From Ricinus communis (lineage: Eukaryota; Streptophyta; Magnoliopsida; Malpighiales; Euphorbiaceae), in NCBI RefSeq assembly GCF_019578655.1, contig NC_063257.1, positions 29,812,362-29,876,361 of the forward strand: DNA of 64,000 bases. The letters are read 5' to 3'. The first letter of the stretch is position 1. Each line of letters starts with the position of its first letter. Positions 21,823 to 33,289 of the stretch are shown here, piece by piece. A program made the position numbers and the translations under genes. The notes under the pieces were generated by a model. The model saw only the letters and a program-made list of their open reading frames with translations. It was not told where the DNA came from and did not search any database.

Positions 21823-23229
21823 CTAATTTGCACATACTTTAAACAAAAAGGGATCTTCCCAAATGTAGTATTTCAAATCGGCGAAGAATTTCTTCTTTTG
21901 TTGATAAGTCATACCCTTTTGTAGAACCCTAGCAACTAAATAGTTAGCGTAATCTGAAAACCAGGGAGTATCAGTGTATACCTGAGTGACATATAAATGC
22001 TCCTCTAAAAATCGATCATCTATGGCCGTCTCATCTAGTGCATCCAAGTGAGGATTTTCTAATCTCGATAAATGGTCCGCTGCCGGATTCTCCGCGTCCT
22101 TCTTATCCTTGATCTCGACATCAAATTCCTGTAACAAAAGAATCCACCGAATCAATCTCGGTTTCGCATCATTTTTTAGGAATAAGTACCTCAACGCCGA
22201 GTGGTCCGTGAAGACGATGGTTTTGGAGAGAACGAGGTATGATCTAAACTTGTTGAAGGCGTAAACAACAGCCAACAACTCCTTCTCTGTGGTGGTGTAG
22301 TGTTCCTGGGCTCCTGTCAAAGTCTTGCTAGCGTAGTAAATGGGTTGGAACTTCTTTTCAATCCTCTGTCCAAGCACAGCTCCAACTGCATAATCACTAG
22401 CATCGCACATCAGTTCAAAAGGCAGCCCCCAATCAAGAGAAACCATGATTAGGGTTGTAGTCAGAAGTTTCTTAAGTAACTCAAAAGCTGCCAAGCATGC
22501 ATCATCAAAAATAAAATGTACATCCTTAACTAACAATTGAGTGAGAGGCCTAGCAACCTTAGAAAAATCTCTAATAAATCTCCTATAAAACCTTGCATGG
22601 CCCAGAAAACTCCTAACAGCCTTAACAGAACTAGGAGGAGGTAGCTTAGATATTACTTCTACCTTAACTCTATCCACCTCCATCCTAGCCTGAGAGATCT
22701 TATGCCCTAAAACAATCCCCTCTCTCACCATGAAATAGCATTTTTCCCAGTTTAGTACCAAGTTAGCCTCAATACACCTAGCTAACATGCGCTCAAGGTT
22801 TGCCAAATAAAGAGAGAAAGAATTACCAAAAACAGAGAAGTCATCCATAAATACCTCCATAGACTCCTCAATCATGTCCTCGAAAATAGCAATCATGCAC
22901 CACTAAAATGTAGCTGGTGCATTGCACAGTCCGAATGGCATCCGTCTATAAGCGAATGTCCCATAAGGGCAGGTGAAGGTAGTCTTCTCTTGGTCCTCAG
23001 GTGCAATAAGAATCTGAAAGTAACCTGAAAAGCCATCAAGAAAATAATAAAACATGTGACCTGCTAAACGTTCAATCATCTGATCAATGAAAGGAAGAGG
23101 GAAATGATCCTTCTGAGTTGCATCATTAAGCCTACGGTAATCAATGCAAACTCAAAAGCCTGTTACCGTCTAAGTCGGGATCAACTCATCCTTCTCATTC
23201 CTTACCACTGTCATGCCTCCTTTTTTGGG
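21823..23229 (-). pseudogene. Element B reverse transcriptase and RNase H
   Basis: Copies element RNA into DNA and removes the RNA. RT motifs: CIDYRRLNDATQKDHFPLPF, FSGYFQI, TFAYRRMPFGLCNAPATF and the catalytic FMDD in [10 protein letters not shown] (22850 region). Three stops fall in the RT N-terminal half: two within IPT*TVTGF*VC near 23150-23175 and one in ATF*WCM near 22905. From 22896 the frame is open for 357 codons through RNase H, with [15 protein letters not shown] (D), [13 protein letters not shown] (E) and [12 protein letters not shown] (D) intact. Confidence 0.9.
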
Positions 23230-24372
23230 TACAACCTGCACAGGACTCACCCATGAACTATCAGAAATGGGATAAATCAAACATGCATCAAGAAGTTTAA
23301 TTACCTCCTTCTTTACCACTTCTTTCATGTTCGGGTTGAGTCGTCTCTGAGGCTGAACAACCGGCCTGAAACTGTCCTCCAATGAAATCTTATAAGAGCA
23401 AAAACTTGGATTTATGCCTAGGATATCAGCTATCTTAAAAGCAAAGGCCTTCTTATACTTCCTTAGAACTTCCAATAGCATAGCTTGTTCTTTAGGAGTT
23501 AGATCGGCTGCTATGATTACTGGTAAGCGCTTCTCTTCATCCAGGAAGGCATAAATCAAGTGGCTCGGTAACTTCTTTAGTTCTAAGACTGGTGGGTCCT
23601 CGAATGAAGTCTTTACCTTCTGCAACCCAGACCTGTCAAGAAAAAGATAGGGATCAGTTGACAACTTTGGCTCAGAAGCCAATAAAATAGCAAGTTGCTC
23701 CAACACTTGCTCGTTGGACAACTCCTCCTCATCCTTAGCTAATGCTACCTGCAAAGGTTCAGAACATAAAATTTCTTGCAAATGGGACTCAACCACATCA
23801 TCAATCACATCAATCGAATACACAGCATTATCGTAGTCTAGTGACTGTCTTATGGAAGTGGCTAGGTCAAAGGTAATGGTCTCATCATCAACTCTAAGCT
23901 TAAGCTTCCTATCGCTTACATCGATAATAGCCCTCGATGTAGCTAGGAAAGGCCTACCCAGGATAAAAGGCACAGTGCTCTCACCCTCCATATCCATTAC
24001 CACAAAATCCATAGGAAAGATAAATTTATCTACCTTTACAAGTACATCCTCAACAATACCGCTAGGAATTTTAACAGTCCTATCTGCTAACTGAATACTC
24101 ATCCTAGTAGGCTTGGGTTCATGCAACCCTAATTTGGCAAATAAACTAGTGGGCATCAAGTTAATACTAGCTCCTAAATCAGCCAATGCACCACTAATTG
24201 ATAAATCACCAATCATACAAGGGATAGTAAAACTCCCTGGATCTCGTCGCTTGAGTGGCAGTTTGTTCTGGAGAATAGCTGAACACTCCTCATTAAGCAC
24301 TACCTGACCAAGATGCTCCAACTTCCTCTTGTTGCTCAAAATCTCCTTTAAGAACTTGGCATACTTCGGCAT
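23230..24372 (-). pseudogene. Element B protease and linker
   Basis: The frame is open for 400 codons up to the first RT stop. The aspartic protease active site is LADLGASINLMP (D-L-G-A, usual in Athila rather than D-S-G), preceded by DPGSFTIPCMIG and followed by the FILGRPFLATSRAIID segment typical of retropepsins. The open frame then runs into the pre-RT linker (PQRRLNPNMKEVVKKEVIKLLDACLIYPI..SSWVSPVQVVPKKGG). The upstream frame is cut from gag by a stop just before MPKYAKFLKE. The protease itself looks intact. Confidence 0.85.
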
Positions 24373-26108
24373 CTACGAAATCGCCTCAACAAAAGGTAAG
24401 TTAATTTCCAGTTGCTTAAATAAGTCAAGAAACTTACTTTATTGCTTGTCCACCTTATCCTGTCTCAACCTTGTAGGATATGGAACTGGGGGCTGATGCT
24501 CCTGCACAGGGCTCTTTTGCTTGTCTTCTTTCTTTCTCTCATTCTTTACCACCTCAAGGTCTGGTCCTTCCTTAGCTGGCTCGACCTGCACAATTGTATT
24601 ATCCTTATCAGCTAAAGGCGAAGAACCAGTCAATTTCTTACCTGAACGCAAGGTGATAACCTTGCAATGCTCCCTCGAGTTTGACTCTGTAGTGCTAGGG
24701 AGCTATCTTGAAGGTCTCTCTGAAAGCATCTTAGAAATTTGGCCAATTTGAGTCTCCAAGTTCTGAATCGAGGCCTGCTGATTCCTAAGTGCACTATCAG
24801 TCTGCTGGAATCTCATTTCCGTAGATGTCACAAACTTCATCATAAGCTCCTCTAAATTTGACTTCTTTTCTTGTGGAGGAGGAGCTTGTGCAGGCCCAGC
24901 TGGTTGTTGCTGTGGCTGTTGATGAAGTCTTTGAAAACCTGGCGGACCCTGGGCATTATTGTTCCTTCAACTGAAATTGGGATGATTGCGCCATCCAGGG
25001 TTGTATGTATTGTTGTAAGGGTTATTTTGCTGCCTTGGGGCATTCCCCATATAATCAACCTGTTCAACATCAGAAGACATAGTAGAATTAGATGGAAAAG
25101 TAGTAGAGTATGAAGCAAACATACCTCCCGCAGTACAGTTCGCACTGTAATGCGGGCCACCATAAAACTCACAGCCAACGTTCGCTGCATGAACCAGAAT
25201 CTGGAGTTGGTCGATCTTCTTGGCTAGAAGCTCCACTTGAGCTACCAAGGCTGCTGTAAAGTCCACTTGGTTGACCACTCCCTGTCTTCCTGGTTGGCTC
25301 CTAGAGGATTGCCACTGATAGTTGTTCATGGCCATTTCCTCTATCAGGTTCTGAGCCTGCTCGGGCATCTTACTATTTAGCGCCCCACTTGCTGCAGCAT
25401 CCACCATCTGCCTCGTTGCAAGGTTCAACCCACTGTAGAAGGTCTGAACCTGCATCCACACTGGCAATCCGTGATATGGGCAGCATCTCAATAGATCCTT
25501 AAACCTCTCCCATGCATCGTACATGCTTTCATCATCAAACTGCACAAAAGAAGATATGTCATTTCTAAGTTTAGCAGTTTTAGCGGGAGGAAAATACTTG
25601 TATAGAAATTTTTCAGCCGATGCCTTCCAAGTAATGATCGTCTGTTGTGGAAGAGATTGCAGCCATCTCTTTGCTCTATCCCTCAAGGAAAATGGAAACA
25701 ATCTCAGCCGAATGGCATCATCGGTTGTTCCAGTTATCTTGAATGTGTCACAAATCTCCAAAAGTTGGAGATATGTGCATTGGGATCCTCACTGGGCAAT
25801 CCTCCAAACTGCACGCTTTGCTGGATCATCTGGATAACATTGGCCTTTATCTCAAAATTATTGGCCGCTACAGCAGGTCTGACTATACTCGTTTTCGTCC
25901 CATCTAGAGAGGGTCGAGCAAACTCGTACATAGTCCTTTGATCATCATCGGCCTGGGGGTTGAGGTTCTCCATCGCATCAGTTCCTTGAACCTGAACCGT
26001 AACTCTGTCCTCCTCCTCAACTGCTTGCAAACATCGTCTCAATAATCTGAGAGAGCGCTCCGGGTCATATAAGGGTGCTATGGGATCAGGGTTAGAGCTC
26101 CTGGTCAT
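24373..26108 (-). pseudogene. Element B gag
   Basis: Structural capsid protein. Starts MTRSSNPDPIAPL at an ATG at 26108. The first 124 codons are open to 25734; a frameshift near 25755 moves to the frame carrying the Retrotrans_gag core (DDAIRLRLFPFSLRDRAKRWLQ, FLYKYFPPAKTAKLR, FDDESMYDAWERFKDLL). Further on are QAQNLIEEMAMNNYQWQ, a single cysteine-containing NVGCEFYGGPHYSANC segment in the zinc-knuckle position, and a coiled, Gln-rich stretch (QTDSALRNQQASIQNLETQI). Stops occur near 24967, 24700, 24437 and 24373. Element A gives the same protein from the other strand. Confidence 0.88.
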
Positions 26109-26253
26109 ATACTACTTGAAACCGACAACCAAACAACCACCAATCAATCAAAAATAATATAACAATAAATAATAAAAAAATAAAGAATAAATGAATAAAC
26201 AAATAATGACTAAATTAACACAAAAATAATTCACTCTAGTTCACAGTCACTGT

Positions 26254-26271
26254 TCCCCGGCAACGGCGCCA
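26254..26271 (-). other. tRNA-Asp-type primer-binding site of element B
   Basis: TGGCGCCGTTGCCGGGGA on the - strand, six bases inside the 5' LTR. It is complementary to the 3' end of tRNA-Asp and typical of Athila-type elements. Confidence 0.9.
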
Positions 26272-26277
26272 AAAACT

Positions 26278-27736
26278 TGATGGTCTATTTATGCAACCTA
26301 CACCTAAGGCAGTGAACCTACCGATGCAGCCTAGTACTAGTGAGTATCAAGGTCATATCCCTAGAGATCGGGTGAACCTAGAGTTACTACTATTTGCTAT
26401 GTTATCTAGTCTGAAATAGGGTGTGAAAGTTCTAACGTTACCAGCAAATGGTTATGAGTGCAAATAAGTAAATGAAGGACAACGAACAATCGAAAAAAAA
26501 CAATTGCAAAGAGAGAAACAAACCCAAAAGGGGGCCTAAGTGATGGAATTCTAAAGATGGATTTTATGGATTGCCGATCTTGCTTACCCGTGCCTAAATC
26601 CTGAATTGAACCCGGTTCCTCTCTCGAGCTTACCGAGTTCCTAAACCTGCACTAACCTAATGGAATCTCTTCCTATCGGATTACTACAGATTACCATTAA
26701 GCATGATTTAAAACTATTAAGAGTTATTAATTCTTAATCCAGCTAGTAAATCAACCTTATCTCTAAGTGTTAACTACCAGTTCTTACTATTCAATGTCCA
26801 GTTGTGACAAGCATTTCTCAATGTCAAGAAACAACCCACAAACAATTAATTCAATGTCTCAAATTAACTGAATCAAACTTTTATTACTAAATAGCAAGAA
26901 GATTGCGAGAATGACAATTACAAATCTAACAATTAAGCATAATCCATCAACAAAGGTGAACCCCAATGGGTTCAAAAGATCTAGCTACTCATGTTCATGG
27001 TTAAAGAAATTAAGGAATAAAATAAGGAAAAGAAAATTAAAGGCATGTACACCCTTCTCTTTCAAGTTGAATGAGAAACCCTGAATTAGCAAATTCGAAA
27101 TCTCAAACCCTAGTTGCCTTTTGAATGCTCCCAAAGTTTGTCTTGATCTTCAATTCGATGTTGGAACAAGTGAAATCCCTCCGTCAATTGATGAATTTGA
27201 TCTCTCAAGGTCTACAATTGAGGTATAGGAAACAATTGATTAAGTGTGTGTCTTAGAATTGAGTCAAAAATTCGTGTCCTTTCCAAAAGAACTCAAAATT
27301 GCCTATATAGTTGATTCAGTATGGCCGGAGTCCAGGCTATGATGATTTAGCACAGGCCCGTGCAAGGTCAATCTATGGAGTCTATCAGGCCGACTCCTTC
27401 CAAGCCGTGCCCAAGCCGGTCGAGCCACCACAGGCCGATCTTGAGGCCGTGGTGGCTTCGGCCGTCGAAATGGCACAATTAGGGATAGCTTCTTGGCAAT
27501 TCAGCACGGCCGGAGTCCAGGTCATGCTCAACCTTCAGGGTGCTAGTCCTCACCCAATTTGATGGATTTTGGTCCGTAATCACACGTATTTCCCCTAATT
27601 ATTGATGGTGTCCTTCGAAAATGACCTGAAACGAGAAAAGAAATAAAAGACAGGTGATTCTAGCATAAAACGGGATAATCATGCATAAAAATGTAAACAA
27701 TCAGGCATGAAAACATGTGTAGTATGATGCTTATCA
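26278..27736 (-). repeat. 5' LTR of element B
   Basis: Same TGATG...ATCA ends as the 3' copy (14914-16380). Eight bases longer or shorter in places and rearranged in the GC-rich block at about 27318-27530. Target duplication GAGGT follows at 27737-27741. Confidence 0.92.
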
Positions 27737-27741
27737 GAGGT

Positions 27742-29607
27742 TTAGGGACCTTTTGAGATGCTGCCTACATCACGGATTGCTAGTGTGGAGGCATGTTCAA
27801 ACTTTCTACAGCGAGTTGAACCTTATGATGAGGCAGATGGTGGATGCTACAGCAGGTGGAGCGCTAAACAGTAAGACGCCCGAGCAGGCTCAGAATTTGA
27901 TAGAGGAAATGGCCATGAACAATTATCAGTGGCAATCCTCTAGGAGCCGACCAGGAATATAGGGAGTGGTCAACCAAGTAGATTCTACAGCAGCCTTTGC
28001 AGCTCAAGTGGAGCTTATGACCAAGAAGATTAACCAACTCCAGATGCCGGTTCATGCAGCGAACATTGGCTGCGAGTTTTATGGTGGGCCGTACTACAGT
28101 GTGAACTGTACTGCGAGAGGTATGTTTGCTTCATCTTCCTCTAATTTTCCATCTGTTTCTGCTGTGTCTTCTGATGTTGAGCAGGTTGATTATATGGGGA
28201 ATGCCCTAAGGCAGTAGAACGACCCTTACAGCAACACATACAACCCTGGGTGGCGCAATCATCCCAACTTCAGTTGGAGGAACAATAATGCTCAGGGTCC
28301 ACCTGGTTTTCAGAAACTTCACTGGGCTGCACAAGCTCCTCCTCCACCAGAAAAGAAATCAAATTTAGAGGAGCTTATGATGAAGTTTGTAACGTCTGCA
28401 AAGATGAGGTTCCAGCAAACTGATAGTGCATTTAGGAACCAGCAGGCCTCGATTCAGAACTTGGAGACACAGATTGGCCAAATCTCTAAGATGTTGTCTG
28501 AGAGGCAGCAAGGAGTGCTCCCTAACACCACTGAGTCTAACCCGAGGGAGCACGTGAACGCCATCACTTTGCGTTTAGGTAAGTTAGTTTCAGTTCCTTC
28601 TAAGCCTGTTCTTAACAACTCCACTATTGATGTGCAGGTTGAGGCAAACAGTAAGGTTAAGGAACCTGAGGGACGAAAGATAAAATCAATTCCAGTTAGG
28701 GAATATCAACCTAAGATTCCTTATCCTGCTAGAGTCAAACAAGCAGAGGCGCAAGAGCAGTTCAGTAAGTTTTTAGATATTTTTAGACAACTGCATATTA
28801 ACTTGCGTTTTATTGATGCATTGGAGCAGATGCCGAAGTATGCGAAGTTCTTAAAGGACATACTTAGCAGAAAAAGGAAGTTGGATGAGGTAGCCTATGT
28901 TCAACTTAATGAGGAGTGCTCAGCGGTGTTTCAGAGCAAGTTGCCAGAGAAACGTCACGATCCAGGGAGTTTCACTATTCCTTGCACTTTAGGTAATTTG
29001 TGTGTTGATGATGCATTAGCTGATTTGGGGGCTAGCATAAATGTCAAGCCCACTAGTTTGTTCAATAAGCTAGGTTTGGGGAGGCAAAATCCACTAGGAT
29101 GTGCATTTGATTAGCTGACCGTTCTATTAAGCTTCCTAGGGGAATTGTGGAGAATGTGCTAGTTAAGGTAGATAAGTTCATATTTCCTGTGGACTTTGTG
29201 GTTATGGATATGGATAATGAGCATGGTGTACCGTTGATTTTAGGGAGACCTTTCCTTACACAGCTAGTGTAAAAATAAATGTATTTGAGGGAAAGTTAGA
29301 ACTTAATGTAGGGCATGACTATGTTACCTTTAGTTTACCCCCATTTGATAGTTCTTCCACCGACCATGTTCATGCCATTTATAGTATTGATGGGATTGGT
29401 CCTGCATGTAATAAACAACCACAGGATGTACAAATAGATGATGCTATACATGTTTCTTTCCCTATTTATATGTGTTATTCATCTGAAGAAAACAACTTGT
29501 TTCAATGTGAGACTTTGTGCTATGATAGACCCGAGAAGGGTAGTTGCAAGTTTGTTTTTGACAAGTCACTTAACCGGAATTCGGAGTGGATGAATGGGCA
29601 TCCCAAC
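27742..29607 (+). pseudogene. Element A gag C-part and protease
   Basis: Continues element A gag after element B: FRDLLRCCLHHGLLVW, QAQNLIEEMAMNNYQWQ, then MVNQVDSTAAFAAQ after a stop at about 27960, NIGCEFYGGPYYSVNC and a Gln-rich coiled segment. From 28377 the frame is open for 245 codons through EQMPKYAKFLKDILSRKRKL to the protease site LADLGASINVKP (D-L-G-A near 29020). A frameshift near 29095 follows; the retropepsin [12 protein letters not shown] segment is near 29240. Beyond about 29580 the reading is lost and no RT is found before the 3' tract. Confidence 0.86.
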
Positions 29608-31288
29608 TAGGGCTGAGCACGGATCGGTCCAATTCGGTTATTTATAAATAACCAATACCATACCAAACCTCGGTTATTTTAAAATTGAAGGTACCAGTAC
29701 CATACCAAACATAAAAGGATCCAATACCGTATTGTACCAATTTTACGGTTCAATATAGTTCGGTTCGGTGCTATTTTCGGTTCTAAAATATTTAAAAAAT
29801 ACAACTTTAATCTCATCTTTAATCAAATACATTTAGAGAAAATATGATTACCAACCTAAAAAAAGTAGCATGAAAATCTGAATTAAAATTGCAATCACAT
29901 TCTTAAACAACTTGTTTCACAATTCAGTCACTTGCAAATACAATAATTCATTCAATATTCAAATACAAACCATTAAAATATATATTACTGCTAGCATAAA
30001 AATATTTTACAGATGGCAATCATTAAAATAAATAAATTTACAAACTTTATGTAGCACTAAAATACATGTCCAAAATTAGCAAAGGAATGTTATTACCTCC
30101 CCTCAAAATTAGCACTCCCCATTTAATCTTGGCATAAGGGACTCACCAATCTCAGGATCTTGAATAATTTCTACAATAAAAGTAAAAAATTACGTCAATA
30201 AGACTTAACAGCATCAACAATAAACAAACATATGTAAGAAGTAAAGAAATGTTACCTGACTCTATGCTTTCAATATCCTCTATTGATTCTTCTAGTTGGA
30301 TAGGTTTATTTCAACTTCAACGTCAATCTTGACAACAAATGAGGACCTCCGCTGTTGTAGGAAGTAAAGAACTTCTATATTGTTAAAAGATGTTTTGACA
30401 ATTTTTTCTCAAGTTTTGTTTGATCCTTTTCAAAAAAAATTAAATTTATAAATATAATTTAATATTTTTTTTTATATTTTAAAAGTTAATAAATTAATTA
30501 TTTCTAAATATTTAATTTTTTAAGTTTTATTAGTATAATAATATAAAAATTATTTTTAAAATATTTATTTCTTAATTTTAATATTTATATAAATTAATAC
30601 TTTTAGTATAATTAATATTATTATTCTTAAAATAAAAATATTATATAATTAAAAATTAATTTATTAATAAATATAGTGTAAATAATATTATATTTATATA
30701 ATAAAATCTTTTTATAATTTTTACTAATTTATATAACTTTTTATTAAATTAAGTAATTTTTAATTAATTTGTCAAAATTTCTAGATAGTAAATAAATTTT
30801 AAATCTAGTATTATAGTATGTATACTAGATTACTAGTATCAATATACTATGTGACATATTAATATATATAACTTATATTTTTATAGAGTATAAAGTATAT
30901 TATAATATTATAGTTATTTTTAATATGTATTATTTTTATATTTCGATAACAATTGCTTGAATTATATAAATGATAAATATAAAATAATATTTTATAGAGT
31001 ATATGTATTATTTTTTTAATATGTGTATTATTTATATAATATAAATAATTATTTATAAATATATATAAAAATTCGATTCTACGGTTTGGTCCGGATCGAC
31101 AAGACGGATCGGTTATGGTACTACATTCTGATGCAGTTTTACTAAAGAACCAGTACCATACCGTAATAGTAAAAAAATTCGGATCGGTTCAATTCGGTTA
31201 CAAAAACTTTCGGTTTTTTCGGTTCTGGTACTTTTCGATACGGTTATTCGGTTCGGGCGGGAATCACCGAGATCCATGTTCAGCCCTA
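29608..31288. mobile_element. Non-autonomous hAT-type DNA transposon
   Basis: Terminal inverted repeats TAGGGCTGAGCACGGATC (left) and TAGGGCTGAACATGGATC (right, reverse complement) match at 16 of 18 positions. The 8-bp target duplication ATCCCAAC is perfect (29600-29607 and 31289-31296), the length made by hAT transposases. Both ends carry clustered TCGGTT/AACCGA words; the middle is very AT-rich. No transposase is encoded in 1,681 bases, so movement would need a transposase from elsewhere. Confidence 0.92.
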
Positions 31289-31296
31289 ATCCCAAC

Positions 31297-33289
31297 TCAG
31301 TGTGGAGAGCACCTCCTTGGTCATCTACCGCACACATCAGACCTTCTCTTTGCGCTTATATGCCTCAGGCCCCAACTTACATTGAGCCCACCTTCTCAAT
31401 TTGCCTGCAATGCAGGAATGCTGCTGCAGAGTCCAGCTAGATGACTCAAACAAAAAGAAGCGCCTTCAGGAGGCATTCCCAAATCTATTTATGCTTTTTG
31501 AATTTTTGGACATCTATTTATTTATGTAGTTATTTTTTTAGTTAGATACTTCAGTTTGTTTTTAGTTTGTTTCATTTTGAGGAGATTTTATTTTATTGAA
31601 CCTTTTACTAAATGTTGCTTGGGATGTGTTTATTCTTGAGTTTTGCAGGAGTTAGCCTACTCGATGCTCATACGTAATTTTGAGGACTAACATATTTTGG
31701 AGTGTTAAAACACACATCAAGGGCAGTATCCAGTAGACTTTCTAGTTTTTATCTCTTTCTGTTGTCTTGTTTTTCTTTTAGTTTTCCAGTTTTTTTTGTG
31801 GACTCCCATAATTTGCTTCTTTGTGCGTATTTTATTTCTTTTATTTTGGAGTGCCTACCTTGTTCACACTGAGGACAGTGTTTTTCTCAAGTGTGGGGTA
31901 GGTACCTTAGTTTTGTGCAGGTACCAATTTTGTTTTTGCTGTTTTTATCTTGTTTTCATTTCCCTTATTGATTAAGTTTGTTCATTCTTACTGTCCTTAT
32001 CTTGAGTTTTGTTTTAATCAAGTAGTTGATAATTTTTCTCTTTTGAATGGATACCCGTATAGCTTTTTATCAAATCTTGTTGAAAGCAGGCAATGAACGA
32101 ATCTCTTAATTTCAATCAAGCCAGGTAAAACTGGTGTTTTTCCTTTATTTTTTTTCATTTTACTTTATCTTGGATATAGAACACTGTTAATATTGATGCT
32201 TATTAGATTATTTGACTTTTCAAACTTTGGTTTGAGAATTCATCCAATTTTATCCCACTCAAATAGTGAGGCTTTTATGCTCCTTCTGTTTTTTATTAGT
32301 GAGCATTGTGCAGAATTTTTGTTTCTAGAACTTGCTTTGTGATGACTTTTGAGATTACATGAATTTTTGATAGTCATGAGATTATTTGAGCACTTCAGAA
32401 TTACACAATTTGGCAAAAAGCCTAACTCTGTTTTTCCCTTAGTGAATCTATTTTAAGCCTTAGCCTTTTCCTTTCATTGTAATTTACCTCTGACACTCAT
32501 TTTATCACACTTCTATTCATTCTACTATTCTTTCTATCATTATTGCTGGAAATTATGTACGTTTATGCTGCATTTCATTTTGGGATCAATTTGCATATAT
32601 TCACTAAGTTGCTAGATTTTTCGTAGATACTCCCTTCAATCCAAATGGTACATATCATTTTACTACTTTGATTGAGCATTATATTACTTCATCCTGCGTT
32701 ATCTATTGTTGTAGGAGTTAAAAAAAAATTTCGAGCATCATCTTATTATTAGAGCAACTCGGTGTTCAATTTTGGTACAGCATTTGATCCTTGGCTATAT
32801 TCTTACATTACTTGCATAATTTTTCAGTAATTTTAGCTCACTTTCCATATTTCTCCGTACCCTACCTTAACCCCATTACAACCTGGCTCAAGACCCTTTG
32901 ATCATGTTTATTAACTATTTCATAGTAGTGGAGATCATATCTCTAAGCAAGCTTATGGTAGGCATATTTTTCTGTAATTTTGCGTTGAGAGCTTGACGAT
33001 ATTCTTTCACCTATATACACTTGTGTGTTTTGAATGACATCTTGTAAGGCATGGTTCTCGAATTCTCAGTTTGGACGGTTTATCATTTTAATTTTAGCAG
33101 CTTTATTAACTTTGCTCTTTGTCTCAAGGATTTAGTGATTTGGGGATTTTAAGGAAATTCGTCACGGAGTTTTGAGAGTTGTTTTGAGCTAACCTCCTCC
33201 TAAGTATTTGATTGAGTTTTTTGGTATATGTTTGAGGAGTGAGTTGTTGATTGCTTGAGGACAAGCAAATGCTTAAGTGTGGGGTAGTT
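31297..33289 (+). other. Element A 3' non-coding tract
   Basis: No reverse transcriptase or integrase remains. A short open segment to about 31440 continues out of the post-protease sequence. From about 31850 the tract parallels the 3' non-coding tract of element B in opposite orientation, with shared words GGACAGTG, AAGTGTGGGGTAGGTACC and CCATTACAACCTGGCTCAAG. It ends with GAGGACAAGCAAATGCTTAA and the polypurine tract AAGTGTGGGGTAG directly before the 3' LTR. Confidence 0.72.

Larger units (their letters stand above)
14914..27736 (-). mobile_element. Complete Athila-type Ty3/gypsy element B
   Basis: A 12,823-bp minus-strand element with two LTRs, PBS, gag, protease, RT-RNase H, integrase, a third ORF after integrase, and a long 3' non-coding tract. 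The 5-bp target duplication GAGGT is perfect (14909-14913 and 27737-27741), and its removal rejoins gag of element A. Length, tRNA-Asp PBS, D-L-G-A protease site and the extra downstream ORF fit the Athila lineage. Stops in gag, RT and ORF3 make this copy defective although structurally whole. Confidence 0.93.

Noticed and set aside
23852..24307. Plus-strand ORFs at 23852-24094 and 24113-24307
   Set aside because: Antisense shadows of the element B protease frame.
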